From: Paenibacillus donghaensis
GTDB lineage: Bacteria; Bacillota; Bacilli; Paenibacillales; Paenibacillaceae
Assembly: GCF_002192415.1 (NCBI RefSeq)
Contig: NZ_CP021780.1
Span: forward strand, 3,038,001-3,102,000
Length of the DNA: 64,000 nt
Reading direction: 5' to 3'
Shown: positions 8,275 to 17,117 of the stretch, piece by piece
Layout of the letters: each line of letters opens with the position of its first letter
Position numbering within the stretch: the stretch's first letter is position 1
Notes under the pieces: model-generated
The model's database searches: none
What the model saw: the letters and a program-made list of their open reading frames with translations, nothing else
Told to the model about the DNA's origin: nothing
Position numbers and translations under genes: made by a program

Positions 8275-9414
8275 CTACTCAAGAATGCCGGTATCTACAA
8301 TTTTAACCTCCACTTTAGGATGGAATTGTACTTTACGATAATCCTTAGACCAATTTTTCTCCTTCCAGACATTGTGATGATAAGCAATAAGCTTTCTCCC
8401 AACACCAAAAATATCACAGTTAGCCTTTTGGACTTCTTCCACAACCGATTCGGCTTCCTTTGTGAGAATTTCCGAAAGTGCTTGATTAATTTTTTGAAGA
8501 TCTTTCTCTTTTAACGAACGCTCTCCGGGAAACTCTTCTACGATGGCTTGAAGTTTTAACTCCAAATTGACTTCAACACTTTCGTCAGCAGAAACCGATA
8601 CCTTGAATTTGCGTTTCACTTTTTTTAAACCTACATTAATGGTAATGTACTCCTGTATATTGTCCGGATAGCCCAGAACAATTTTCTTTGTGAATCGCGC
8701 ATTTTTTCCCTTTTGCCCCTTCAGTAGGACTAGTAATATTGACTGATCTGGGTTCAGCATCCCGCTATAATACTGATCATTAAAAAGGGCCAATCCTTTC
8801 GTGATAATCTCGTTGCTTTCTATAGCTATATAGGGAAGAGCAAAGTCCTGCCCAGGATCCTTCAGGAATCGGAACACGGTATCTAACGTTTCTTTTGGAA
8901 ATACACTCATTTCCTCAAGACTTACAATCTTTTGTGTAATGAATTCGCCAATCTTTAATTCCCCAACCATTTTTTGTTCAAGAATGTCGGAGGCATTTCC
9001 TTCCGCAATAATTACCCTAACGTTGGATGTCGGGTTGGTTGGATCCCTGAAGTTCACATCCAAATTAGAGTAAAGGCCATGCTCGGCCACTGACTTTCCA
9101 AATAATTGAAAACCATTTTTAAGAAATCTTATGTTTCCCCTCACTCGATTACGCATCTCATTGCTGGCACTACGTAGGTTATGTCCATAACTCGTATGAA
9201 TTTCGCTCGTAGTAGCTTTTTGCTCAATATCAGGTGGAATGATTAATTCCACAGTTTCTTTTATCATTCCATTTTCACTTAGATCAAACCCCACACTGTA
9301 GGCCAGATGCAAGTCTTTCAAATATTCCCGGTCCCAGCATCCGGTGAGGCTGAGGGGGAAAAGAATAATCAACACCGACAGTGCAAACGTTCCTAATTTC
9401 ACGCGCCATCTCAT
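8275..9414 (-). CDS. gerC: Ger(x)C-family spore germination lipoprotein
   Basis: A 379-residue lipoprotein, third gene of a gerABC operon. The start is the ATG at 9414, which overlaps the stop of the B subunit gene (ATGA). The N-terminus MRWRVKLGTFALSVLIILFP followed by LSLTGC is a lipoprotein signal peptide, and CWDREYLKDLHLAYSVGFDL is the standard GerC mature start. The C-terminal domain (about residues 200-375) has the GerAC fold with LGYPDNIQEYITINVGLKK and ILTKEAESVVEEVQK. The frame upstream of 9414 is open through the B gene and should not be counted. It works with the A and B subunits as a germinant receptor in the spore inner membrane. The substrate is unknown. Confidence 0.93.
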   Translation of the reverse strand: MRWRVKLGTFALSVLIILFPLSLTGCWDREYLKDLHLAYSVGFDLSENGMIKETVELIIPPDIEQKATTSEIHTSYGHNLRSASNEMRNRVRGNIRFLKNGFQLFGKSVAEHGLYSNLDVNFRDPTNPTSNVRVIIAEGNASDILEQKMVGELKIGEFITQKIVSLEEMSVFPKETLDTVFRFLKDPGQDFALPYIAIESNEIITKGLALFNDQYYSGMLNPDQSILLVLLKGQKGKNARFTKKIVLGYPDNIQEYITINVGLKKVKRKFKVSVSADESVEVNLELKLQAIVEEFPGERSLKEKDLQKINQALSEILTKEAESVVEEVQKANCDIFGVGRKLIAYHHNVWKEKNWSKDYRKVQFHPKVEVKIVDTGILE

Positions 9415-10505
9415 GCAAGGCCACTTCCTTTTCTCTTTATAAATAGAGAAATGATTAACATTACCAGCGGGAGTCCACCAATAAAGAGATAGGCAGCATA
9501 TGTAGAGGCTGTATCCAGTAGATGAATGCCAACAGAAGTGACTGGCGCAAGCGCGATTATAAATGTAATGATTTTCACAAACGGAGTAAAATTTCGATGG
9601 CTTTTCCGTCTCAATAAAACACTGAACCCCATGGACGCTGCATAGCAATAGCTTACGATAGAACATACAAGGGTTATGGTCCAGATCGGCAAAAACAAGA
9701 TATCTGCACGGTCTATAATGAAAAAGCTTAGAGATTTCATTAAGTAAATGACCGGTTCGGGAATCATTTTGATTTGCTCGGAGTTAAAGAACATCAGACA
9801 GGTAGAGACCACGAAGAAATAGAACAGAGTCACAAACAAGTTAGAGAGACTGACCGTTATCAATTTTTGTTTATCTGTACCTTCAGACAGCGGGTAGATG
9901 ATCAGCATTAATTCGAAACCATACATAGATATGGTTGTTTCCTTTGCTCCTTTTACGATATTCCAGAAACCTTTTTCCAATAGCGGTAACATATTTTCTA
10001 GATGGGCTTGAGTTAATCCATAGATGATAAATAAAAACAGTGGAATAAAAAGCATGGAAGCTAGCGTATAAAATCTTGCCAATACTGTCAGCTTTTCTCT
10101 TGCGAGATAGAGAGTCATGATAGAAAAAAGAGCTAGTACAGCCCATCTTGGCGTAGTTTGCAGCATCCATCTCCGGAGCACCTCAACGGCACTAAGCATA
10201 ATATTGGAGCCAAGCAGAATAAAGTAACCGATGTACAGAATAATCAATAGACTGCCAATAATCGGGCCTCCAAGTTTTATGCAAATACCGAATAGGTTAA
10301 GACCGGGGAATTTCTTCAGCAGGACCCACAGGAGAATGATGACAAGTTGGGTAATAACCCCTGCAACTAAAACAGAAAGTCCACCTCCACCTTTGGCAGT
10401 TTCGTTAAGTTTGTTAGGAAGAGACAGAATACCAACACCGATTTGGGCTTGAATAATAAAAAGGAAGAGTTGTCCCCTTGTGATCTTTTTTTCTTTTTGA
10501 GCCAC
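9411..10505 (-). CDS. gerB: GerB-family spore germination permease (endospore germinant receptor subunit B)
   Basis: A 364-residue protein with about ten transmembrane segments, of the GerAB/amino acid-polyamine-organocation superfamily. The N-terminus KKITRGQLFLFIIQAQIGVG, then ILSLPNK, carries the family's unwound helix 1 glycine-rich segment, and GFELMLIIYPLSEG is typical of helix 6. It overlaps the C subunit gene by four bases and lies 36 bases after the A subunit gene, so the three are one operon. The B subunit is the likely germinant-binding component of the receptor. Confidence 0.93.
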   Translation of the reverse strand: MAQKEKKITRGQLFLFIIQAQIGVGILSLPNKLNETAKGGGGLSVLVAGVITQLVIILLWVLLKKFPGLNLFGICIKLGGPIIGSLLIILYIGYFILLGSNIMLSAVEVLRRWMLQTTPRWAVLALFSIMTLYLAREKLTVLARFYTLASMLFIPLFLFIIYGLTQAHLENMLPLLEKGFWNIVKGAKETTISMYGFELMLIIYPLSEGTDKQKLITVSLSNLFVTLFYFFVVSTCLMFFNSEQIKMIPEPVIYLMKSLSFFIIDRADILFLPIWTITLVCSIVSYCYAASMGFSVLLRRKSHRNFTPFVKIITFIIALAPVTSVGIHLLDTASTYAAYLFIGGLPLVMLIISLFIKRKGSGLA

Positions 10506-10541
10506 CGTATCAACTCCTGTAAGTACTGTGTAGATTAATGA

Positions 10542-11966
10542 TCATTTATTCGTTTTTGGGTTGCTTGTACTCTTTCGGATGGACCAAATTGGAAAGCGTA
10601 CGAAGGTATCCTTCAGGCCTTGAAAATTTAACGGACTTAATGGTCTAAGGTAGGGTTGCCCAAAAGATTCTAGCTTGCACAAATGTATGAAAATGAGTGT
10701 TAACCCAAATGATATCCCAATATATCCGAATAATGAGGCAGCAATCATCAATGGAAACCGCATAAACCGGATAGCAGAGCTCATTTCGTTGGAAGGGATA
10801 AGAAAAGATGCAATGGCAGTCAACGCTACAACAATGATCATCGAATAAGAAACCAGTCCTGCCTTAACAATTGCATCCCCGATAACCAACCCCCCAACAA
10901 TCCCAATAGTCTGACCTACACGGTTGGGCAGACGAAGTCCTGCTTCCCGCAACAGTTCGAATATAAGTTCAAGCAGCATCGCTTCAATCAGCGGAGGAAA
11001 AGGGACCCGGGTCAATAAACCTTGAATCGAAAAGAACAATTGCAAGGGAAGGACATTGGAGTGGAAAGAAACAGTGGCAATGTAGAGCGCTGGCAACTGA
11101 AATGCTGTTACAAAGCCGATCAGACGGATAAACCGGACAAAAGAAGCGATCATCCATCGATTGTTATAGTCATCCGGTGTCTGATAAAAGCTGAAGAAGC
11201 TCGCCGGCAAAATCAAAGCTGTAGGGTCCCCATCCAGCAGTAGGGCGACATATCCGTCCAGTAAATAGGATGAGGTATGGTCCGGACGCTCCGTATTGAT
11301 TAGTTGTGGAAATATGGAGAAGGAGTTATCCTCCGTCAATTCCTGAATAAAGCCAGTGGTGATTACCCAATCGAGCGAAATCTTCTTTATTCTTGATTCT
11401 ACAATCTTTATCAATTCAGGTTTGGCGATATTCTCCATATATACCATGCCTACCTGTTTGGGGGCGAATTTTCCAAGTGTGAAGTAGCGGACAATAAGGT
11501 TTGGGGATGCTATTTGTTTCCGAATCAGGTATAAGTTAACCTTCATCTGTTCAATAAAACCGTTATGAGGTCCCCGAATAACCCCTTCATTCTCAGGTTC
11601 GCTAATGCTTCGTTCGTATTTGGCAGGAGTGAAGAGGACATAAAATTCAGACGTTCCTTCTAAAAAATAAAGACAGCTTCCTTCAAGAAGCCCCTGAATA
11701 CCTTGGTTTAGTTCTGTTTCCAAACTGAAACTAAGTGTTGTGAACAGCTCAGGAAGGTCTTTGTCCTGATTACGGCTAAAAGGAACAATCACATTTCGTT
11801 CAATCAAATCTGTATCAGTGAGAGACTCCAGATAAATGACCATTCCTTCCTTTCCGTGAAAGGATAAGCATCTTTTTTTGAGGTCACTTGTATAGAACAG
11901 TGCGGCTTCGATGTAATCGGAATTTTGATCTACAGAAGGAAATGAGGTCTGAGTTTGGTTAGTCAT
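10542..11966 (-). CDS. gerA: GerA-family spore germination protein (germinant receptor subunit A)
   Basis: A 474-residue GerA/SpoVAF family protein and the first gene of the operon. Residues 1-240 are a cytoplasmic hydrophilic domain, and the C-terminal half contains about five membrane segments, including AFQLPALYIATVSFHSNVLP, LPNRVGQTIGIVGGLVIGDA and MSSAIRFMRFPLMIAASLFG, all strongly conserved family blocks. An AAAGGTGA site precedes the ATG. Expression in the forespore (SigG) is expected for the family, but I could not identify a clear SigG promoter. A 7-bp inverted repeat GTTCCCG/CGGGAAC lies upstream (12005-12041). Confidence 0.95.
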   Translation of the reverse strand: MTNQTQTSFPSVDQNSDYIEAALFYTSDLKKRCLSFHGKEGMVIYLESLTDTDLIERNVIVPFSRNQDKDLPELFTTLSFSLETELNQGIQGLLEGSCLYFLEGTSEFYVLFTPAKYERSISEPENEGVIRGPHNGFIEQMKVNLYLIRKQIASPNLIVRYFTLGKFAPKQVGMVYMENIAKPELIKIVESRIKKISLDWVITTGFIQELTEDNSFSIFPQLINTERPDHTSSYLLDGYVALLLDGDPTALILPASFFSFYQTPDDYNNRWMIASFVRFIRLIGFVTAFQLPALYIATVSFHSNVLPLQLFFSIQGLLTRVPFPPLIEAMLLELIFELLREAGLRLPNRVGQTIGIVGGLVIGDAIVKAGLVSYSMIIVVALTAIASFLIPSNEMSSAIRFMRFPLMIAASLFGYIGISFGLTLIFIHLCKLESFGQPYLRPLSPLNFQGLKDTFVRFPIWSIRKSTSNPKTNK

Positions 11967-12126
11967 TATAAGGCGCTCACCTTTCGATTAGTTTTGCTGT
12001 TAACGTTCCCGAATGATTTGCAGAATATTCCTGACGGGAACTTTAATGTGTGATAGAAATGAGATAAGAGTTCTGAAGCGGAGCGAAAATGAGCAAATCA
12101 TCGACCGCTTAAGAACAAAACCAAAG

Positions 12127-12160
12127 AATGCGCCTTCATTCGTGAAGAGGGGGCATTTTG
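12127..12160. terminator. Terminator-like hairpin in the ger/riboswitch intergenic region
   Basis: AATGCgCCTTCA pairs with TGAAGagGGgGCATT around TTCG, followed by TTGGGCTTCTTTT. No gene reads into it from the plus strand, so its purpose is unclear; it may belong to a lost gene or a short transcript. Confidence 0.4.
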
Positions 12161-12249
12161 GGCTTCTTTTGCCATCCGCAACGTTTTACATTAAATGGCC
12201 ACAGGCGTAAGATTCAATCAATAACCGAATGTAATATAACTGTTCTCAA

Positions 12250-12427
12250 ATGGCTGAATTCCGATAGTGGGAACGGGGGAACCAATGGTGATTGCGGCTT
12301 TCGCTCTGATGCTGCCGCTCACTTGGGGTGAATCCTTGCTGCGTGCTGAGAAGCCGATCTGGCAAGGTAGGGCAATCTCGCTGCCCGAATCCGTCAGCTA
12401 ACCCCGTAAGCCTCGAAGAGAGAGGAT
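12250..12427 (+). promoter_or_regulatory. c-di-AMP riboswitch (ydaO/yuaA family)
   Basis: The conserved blocks of the ydaO-yuaA riboswitch appear in order: GGCTGAATTCCGATAG, GGGGGAACCAAT, a variable hairpin (GCGGC...GCCGC), GGGGTGAATCC, a second variable arm, GGTAGGGCAATC...GCCCGAATCCGTCAGC, TAACCCCGTAAGC, and a final GAGAGAGGA. This is a nearly complete match to the RNA that binds two c-di-AMP molecules. It sits in the leader of the NfeD-flotillin operon and is followed within about 20 bases by an intrinsic terminator. High c-di-AMP should therefore favour termination, as in other members; the gene-off direction is inferred from the family. Confidence 0.93.
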
Positions 12428-12448
12428 GAGCGCCATGATCGATTAACC

Positions 12449-12485
12449 GACCACGGAGAGCCCTGACGCTTCTGTGGTCTTTTTG
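12449..12485 (+). terminator. Expression-platform terminator of the c-di-AMP riboswitch
   Basis: GACCAC (12449-12454) pairs with GTGGTC (12474-12479) and is followed directly by TTTTT. The position, just 3' of the aptamer and about 130 bases before the coding region, is what a transcription-terminating riboswitch needs. Confidence 0.85.
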
Positions 12486-12612
12486 CTGCGCATGCAGAAA
12501 GAAAAGTTGGTCTGTATGAAGGACTAGAAATCTCATAACAACGAAAATCAGAGACATTAGGCACTATCTAAAATGCTTTAAAGGGGGGATTGTTATCGTT
12601 ACTGTATTTATC

Positions 12613-13131
12613 GTGTGTTTCTGGGTTGGATTAATGCTTCTCCTCAGCGGCGGATTTCATGGGCATGGCCTGGCGGGTCATCTGCATGTGGGAGGTGGCG
12701 ATGCTGGTGGTCCGGGCTTTGTGCCCATACTCCCTCTAATGGTGTTTGTCGCGGTCTGGGGTGGCACTGGTTATGTGCTTACCCGGTTCAGCGGTATGAA
12801 TATGCTTGCAGTGGTGCTGATCTGCACCGTGGTTGCCTTGCTTCTGGGTTGTCTGATGTATGTGGTGCTGGCCCGGGTGATGACTCGGTATGATAGTAGC
12901 ATGAATAAAATGGATTATGAGCAGGCGGGACAACTCGGGTACATCAGCATTTCTGCAATGGATGGAGCTGTTGGAGAAATGAAATATGTGCTGCATGGAA
13001 CGATGCGTTCCATTGGAGTGCGGGCAGAAACCGGCCAGCAGCTCGTGAGGGGCGACAGGGTGATTATTCTAAAGGTGGATAAAGGAATGGCGGCAGTAAC
13101 CCTCTTCGAGAGGAAAATCGACCAATTATAA
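12613..13131 (+). CDS. NfeD/YuaF-like membrane protein, flotillin partner
   Basis: A roughly 172-residue membrane protein. There are three hydrophobic helices (near residues 1-14, 34-57 and 64-88), then a soluble beta-barrel OB-fold domain (about 110-172) with QLGYISISAMDGAVGEMKYV and GQQLVRGDRVIILKVDKGMA. That layout is the short NfeD family, which is usually encoded beside flotillin, as here. The start is uncertain: GTG at 12613 is 24 bases from the strong GGGGGG site at 12583-12588, and the frame is open upstream, so a rare ATC at 12595 or ATT at 12589 would fit better and complete the first helix. Expression should be governed by the c-di-AMP riboswitch. Confidence 0.85.
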   Translation: MCFWVGLMLLLSGGFHGHGLAGHLHVGGGDAGGPGFVPILPLMVFVAVWGGTGYVLTRFSGMNMLAVVLICTVVALLLGCLMYVVLARVMTRYDSSMNKMDYEQAGQLGYISISAMDGAVGEMKYVLHGTMRSIGVRAETGQQLVRGDRVIILKVDKGMAAVTLFERKIDQL

Positions 13132-13153
13132 ATAACGGGGAGTGTCGAACCGA

Positions 13154-14575
13154 ATGGTTATTCTTTATTTAATCTCGGCAATTGTTGTTGTTATCCTGCT
13201 GGCTTTGTTCAGTATTGTGAACGCTTATAAAAAGGTTCCGCCCAATCAGGCGATGATTGTGTACGGCCTCGGCGGAAAAAGAGTGGTTCAGGGCGGCGGG
13301 ACGTTCGTCATCCCCGGCTTCCAGAACAATAAGACCATCTCCATGATGCTGATGAGCTTCGATGTCATCCCTGCGCAGGCGATGTTCTCCCGGCAGGGCA
13401 TCAAGCTCAACCTAGAGGCGGTAGCTCAGATTAAGATTAAAAGCGATCCTACCGCTATTCTGACTGCCAGTGAGCAGTTTATCGACAGGCCGGAAGAAGA
13501 CCGCGAGACGATTATCCTGCATTCGGTGGAAGGCCATTTGCGCGGCTTGATCGGACAATTAACAGTGGAATCCATTCTAAAGACACCTGACGAAATCAAC
13601 AGCAAGATGCGGGAGACCTGCTCGGAAGACCTCGACAAGATGGGGCTTGAGGTGGTCAGCTTCACCATTAAGAAAATTACTGATGACAAAAGGTATATCG
13701 ACAATATGGGGGTTCCGGAAATTGAGCGCATCCGACGCGATGCCAGCATCGCCAAGGCGGAAGCGGAACGCGACATTCAGATCAAACAAGCCGAGGCAGA
13801 GAAAGAATCCTCCATTGCCAAAGCCAATGCGCATCAGGCCACCATTGAAGCGGGAACCGCTGCTCGGGCCAAGGAATCTCTGTTCGAGAAGGATTTGAAC
13901 ATTAAGCAGGCGGACTTCAAGCTGGAGACTGAAGTGAAAAAAGCACAAGCGGATCTTGCGTACGAATTGCAGCAGAACAAAATCAAGCAGTCGCTGGTTA
14001 CCGAACAGGTCAAGATCACGCAGATGGAAGCGGAGGCCAACCGGACCGTCCGGGAAATCGAAGTTGAGCTGAGACAGAAGGAGTTGGAGGCAACGGTGAT
14101 CAAGCCTGCTGAGGCGGAGAACCAGGCTACGATCATGAGAGCGGAAGCAGCCAAGCAGCGGCAAATTCTTGAGGCGGAAGCAGAGGCGGCCACAATTACC
14201 AATCGGGGGCTAGCAATAGCGGAAGCAGAACTGGCGAAGGGGAAAGCCAACGCGGAAATTGTTCAACTGGCCGGTGCGGCGGAAGCGGGGGCACTGGAGA
14301 AGAAAGCTGAAGCGTACAAACAGTTCACGCAAGCCGCACTTATAGTGGAATTCTTGAAGGTTCTGCCAGAGCTGGCTGACAAAATCGCTTCCCCGCTGGC
14401 CAAGGTCGATAAGATTACAGTGATATCCCAGGATGGAGCTTCATCCGGCGTGAACAAAATTACCGGCGATATCGCCAAAATCATGGCCCAAGTTCCTGAA
14501 TTGGCACAGACGCTTACCGGTATGAACGTGACAGAGGCTCTCAGCGGACTGCTCGGCCGGGATAAAGAGCAATAA
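13154..14575 (+). CDS. floT: Flotillin-like protein
   Basis: A 473-residue SPFH/flotillin. It has an N-terminal membrane hairpin or helix (residues 1-27), the SPFH domain (about 28-205, with NAYKKVPPNQAMIVYGLGGK and GGGTFVIPGFQ), a long alanine/glutamate-rich coiled coil (about 205-345, repeats such as KAEAERDIQIKQAEAEKESS), and a C-terminal oligomerisation region. It organises functional membrane microdomains. The ATG at 13154 is preferred because GGGGAG lies 11 bases upstream; a GTG at 13142 overlaps that site. It is directly downstream of the NfeD-like gene, an arrangement like B. subtilis yuaF-floT. The riboswitch leader suggests control by c-di-AMP. Confidence 0.93.
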   Translation: MVILYLISAIVVVILLALFSIVNAYKKVPPNQAMIVYGLGGKRVVQGGGTFVIPGFQNNKTISMMLMSFDVIPAQAMFSRQGIKLNLEAVAQIKIKSDPTAILTASEQFIDRPEEDRETIILHSVEGHLRGLIGQLTVESILKTPDEINSKMRETCSEDLDKMGLEVVSFTIKKITDDKRYIDNMGVPEIERIRRDASIAKAEAERDIQIKQAEAEKESSIAKANAHQATIEAGTAARAKESLFEKDLNIKQADFKLETEVKKAQADLAYELQQNKIKQSLVTEQVKITQMEAEANRTVREIEVELRQKELEATVIKPAEAENQATIMRAEAAKQRQILEAEAEAATITNRGLAIAEAELAKGKANAEIVQLAGAAEAGALEKKAEAYKQFTQAALIVEFLKVLPELADKIASPLAKVDKITVISQDGASSGVNKITGDIAKIMAQVPELAQTLTGMNVTEALSGLLGRDKEQ

Positions 14576-14602
14576 TTCTATAGCTTCGTAAACTTAGTAT
14601 AG

Positions 14603-14634
14603 AAGGGATCTGAATATCAAATAGCTGATCCCTT
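14603..14634 (+). terminator. Weak terminator-like inverted repeat after the flotillin gene
   Basis: AAGGGATC (14603-14610) and GATCCCTT (14627-14634) form a perfect 8-bp stem 27 bases after the flotillin stop. There is no T-run, so termination is uncertain; it may instead stabilise the transcript end. Confidence 0.4.
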
Positions 14635-14769
14635 ATAAGAACTAAAGAGAAGCTGGATTTTGAATTTCTTGCATAAGCACCGCTCTATTATGGAAAACTT
14701 CTGTAGTGCGAATAAACAGCATGATTCCATTTTTGGAGACTTATTTTGATTTCCTAGGAGGTTAACATT

Positions 14770-14958
14770 ATGACAAATCAGGATCCGCAGGAGCTTCTTA
14801 AGCGTAAACACGAGCTGGATGAGCAAAAAAGGCAGTTCACAAATTTTTCCCGAAGTGTTTGCGGCCATGGTGAGTTAGAAGCAGGCCAGGAATTCAGTAA
14901 TGACCGTCTGCCTGACGATCAAAACCGTATGAAATCTGTTGAGAATAAACGTGATTGA
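14770..14958 (+). CDS. Small hydrophilic protein of unknown function
   Basis: A 62-residue protein with an excellent start: TAGGAGGT lies 8 bases before the ATG. It is rich in charged residues (MTNQDPQELLKRKHELDEQK, then RQFTNFSRSVCG) with a helical first half and no membrane segment. I do not recognise the family. A strong terminator follows 18 bases after the stop. It lies about 190 bases downstream of the flotillin gene and could be the end of the same transcript or a separate unit. Confidence 0.7.
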   Translation: MTNQDPQELLKRKHELDEQKRQFTNFSRSVCGHGELEAGQEFSNDRLPDDQNRMKSVENKRD

Positions 14959-14976
14959 ACTTAAGAAAGCTATAAA

Positions 14977-15011
14977 AATAAGCCGATCCTTTACTGGATC
15001 GGCTTATTTTG
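14977..15011 (+). terminator. Strong rho-independent terminator
   Basis: AATAAGCCGATCC and GGATCGGCTTATT form a 13-bp perfect stem around TTTACT, followed by TTTG. It closes the small-protein transcript and isolates carbohydrate locus 1. Confidence 0.9.
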
Positions 15012-15128
15012 TACCCCTGAGAGGGGGCTTGTTTTATAATGGTGAACTCGAATCTTCTATAAATACAACCAATGCTCCCCAAAGGAATTCAGAAAAAAAT
15101 TGCTGTAGCCCTCCCACATTTTAATTTA

Positions 15129-15189
15129 TTACAAAATTCATTTAAGGGAGTACATTTTCTTATTTGCTCCGGTAGGTATAATGAAGGAC
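15129..15189 (+). promoter_or_regulatory. Locus 1 regulatory/promoter module, copy A
   Basis: The stretch from TTACAAAA through ATTTAAG, AGTACATTTT, CTCCGG and GGTATAATGA to GGAC is shared in the same order and spacing with 22458-22518. It contains a good -10 (TATAAT at 15178-15183) but no recognisable -35 at 17 bases, which fits an activator-dependent promoter. The obvious candidate activator is the AraC-type response regulator at 18921. Confidence 0.7.
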
Positions 15190-15231
15190 AGGACATGAGA
15201 GCTCCTTAATACAGCCGGAGGGATGAGAGAA

Positions 15232-16182
15232 ATGAAAGCGGTTTTAGACAGTAAACGAAACCATATCGGAATAAAAAGAAGAAACACTTTTTGGCTCAGG
15301 ATAAAAAGAGATGCCATCCTGTACGCCCTTTTGCTGCTGCCTCTGTCGTATATTGCCATTTTTAAATATGCTCCCATCTATGGATTGATTATGGCATTCC
15401 AGGATTACAACATTTTTGAAGGAATAAGGGGTAGCGAGTGGGTTGGACTGGATGTGTTCCGGTTTATTTTCCAGCAGGACAGCTTCTATCGTGCACTGAA
15501 GAATACGCTGGTCCTGAATGTTCTGGATTTGATCGCGGGATTCCCGGCGCCTATTCTGCTGGCGATTCTGCTCAATGAAGTGAGACAGGCAAAATTCAAG
15601 AAATTGACCCAGACCGTGCTTTATCTGCCTCACTTTATGTCCTGGGTTATTATTGGGGGTATCGTATACCTGATGTTCTCCAATAGCGGTATGGTCAATA
15701 ATTTCATGGCTAGCCTTGGTTTAGAGAAAATCGAGTTTCTGTCGCAGAAAACACCTTGGTTGATCACTTATATCTCCGTTGGCGTATGGCAGAATGTCGG
15801 ATGGGGGACCATCATTTATCTGGCAGCCATTACCGGAATCAATAAGGAATTGTATGAGGCCTCCGATATGGACGGCTGTACCAGGCTTCGTAAAATGTGG
15901 CATATTACACTGCCCAGCATTAAGCCAACCATCAATATTTTGCTGATTCTCCAAATTGGCAGGATGGTTTCCATCGGGTTCGATCGTCCCTTCGTGATGG
16001 GGAATTCACTGGTTAGCGAATACTCCGATGTTATCAGTACCTTCGTGTACAGAGTTGGTATTAGTTCGGGAGATTTCTCCCAGGCAACAGCGGTAGGATT
16101 GTTCCAATCCGTGGTTGGCCTGACCCTGCTGGTTTCCGCTAACTATATCGCGAAGAAATTAGGTGAGGATGGGATATGGTGA
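15232..16182 (+). CDS. ABC sugar transporter permease (LplB-type)
   Basis: A 316-residue permease of the CUT1 family, LplB branch, with six membrane segments and the cytoplasmic EAA loop ELYEASDMDGCTRLRKMWHI. The motif GWGTIIYLAAITGINKELYE is typical of importers of plant oligosaccharides in Paenibacillus. The ATG at 15232 is 9 bases after GGAGGG; an ATG at 15223 is too close. It begins MKAVLDSK, the first four residues being shared with the GH43 leader at 22557. It overlaps the second permease gene by 7 bases. The dedicated ATPase is absent, as usual for this subfamily, which uses a shared MsmX-like ATPase encoded elsewhere. Confidence 0.93.
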   Translation: MKAVLDSKRNHIGIKRRNTFWLRIKRDAILYALLLLPLSYIAIFKYAPIYGLIMAFQDYNIFEGIRGSEWVGLDVFRFIFQQDSFYRALKNTLVLNVLDLIAGFPAPILLAILLNEVRQAKFKKLTQTVLYLPHFMSWVIIGGIVYLMFSNSGMVNNFMASLGLEKIEFLSQKTPWLITYISVGVWQNVGWGTIIYLAAITGINKELYEASDMDGCTRLRKMWHITLPSIKPTINILLILQIGRMVSIGFDRPFVMGNSLVSEYSDVISTFVYRVGISSGDFSQATAVGLFQSVVGLTLLVSANYIAKKLGEDGIW

Positions 16183-17072
16183 GGATGGCGAACACTATGC
16201 GCAAAAAGAAAAAAATGAGTGTAGCGGATATTGCGATAATTGCATTTATTGTGGCCTTGTCCTTCACATGTATTGTTCCGTTCCTGTACATGATAGCGCT
16301 TTCCTTCAGCTCTAACGAAGCGATTGTTTCCCAAAAAGTAGGACTGTGGCCGGTAGGCTTCACAACAGAAACGTACAAAACCATCTTGAGCGATGTGGAT
16401 ATGCTTTATACGCTTGGATACAGTATTGTGCTTACGATTTTCTACACCATCGTATGTATGTTCCTGACCATTTGCGCAGCGTATCCGTTAACGAAGAAGC
16501 GGCTGTGGGGAAGAAACTTTATTTTGTCAGCCTTGGTCTTCACCATGTATTTCAGCGGCGGTTTGATTCCCTCCTATATTCTGGTTAAAAACCTGGGGAT
16601 GATGAATACGGTGTGGAGTTTGGTTCTGCCGGGCGCCATGAGCGTGTTTAACTTGATTATCCTGAAGACCTTCTTCACTTCTCTTCCGGAGAGTCTGGAG
16701 GAATCGGCTGCTATTGACGGATGTTCGGATCTAGGTGTTCTCATCAAGATTGTGCTTCCCCTCTCGTTGCCTTCGATTGCCACATTAAGCCTCTTCTATT
16801 CGGTGGACAGATGGAACGGATTCCAGGATGCACTGTTCTACATTACGAAAAAGGAACTGTATCCTATGCAGTTGAAGCTGTACCAGATCATTTCGGCCAA
16901 TCAGCAGCTGGATAGCCAACAAGGAGGAGAAGGAAGTATCGGCTCCTACATTGTGCCTGAGTCACTGAAAGCGGCCAGCGTTATGTTTACAACCATCCCG
17001 ATTTTGTTGATCTATCCCAAACTGCAGAAGTATTTCGTAGATGGTGTGATGACCGGAGCTATCAAGGGCTGA
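16176..17072 (+). CDS. ABC sugar transporter permease (YtcP-type)
   Basis: A 298-residue second permease of the CUT1 importer, with six membrane segments and the EAA loop SLEESAAIDGCSDLGVLIKI. The C-terminus KYFVDGVMTGAIKG is the standard ending of this branch. It overlaps the LplB-type gene by 7 bases, implying translational coupling. The two permeases form the membrane channel for the lipoprotein encoded next. Confidence 0.93.
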   Translation: MVRMANTMRKKKKMSVADIAIIAFIVALSFTCIVPFLYMIALSFSSNEAIVSQKVGLWPVGFTTETYKTILSDVDMLYTLGYSIVLTIFYTIVCMFLTICAAYPLTKKRLWGRNFILSALVFTMYFSGGLIPSYILVKNLGMMNTVWSLVLPGAMSVFNLIILKTFFTSLPESLEESAAIDGCSDLGVLIKIVLPLSLPSIATLSLFYSVDRWNGFQDALFYITKKELYPMQLKLYQIISANQQLDSQQGGEGSIGSYIVPESLKAASVMFTTIPILLIYPKLQKYFVDGVMTGAIKG

Positions 17073-17117
17073 TGGTAAAACATATTAGAATGAAGGGAGG
17101 GATTCCCGGGCTGGTGG

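Noticed and set aside
12005..12041. Inverted repeat GTTCCCG...CGGGAAC upstream of gerA
   Set aside because: The loop is 23 bases and there is no clear promoter next to it; a chance 7-bp repeat cannot be excluded.
12246..12557. Minus-strand 103-residue open frame
   Set aside because: It lies across the c-di-AMP riboswitch and its terminator, whose conserved RNA blocks fully explain the sequence.
13577..14250. Long minus-strand frames inside the flotillin gene
   Set aside because: They are antisense shadows of the Ala/Glu-rich coiled coil; the plus-strand flotillin is unambiguous.
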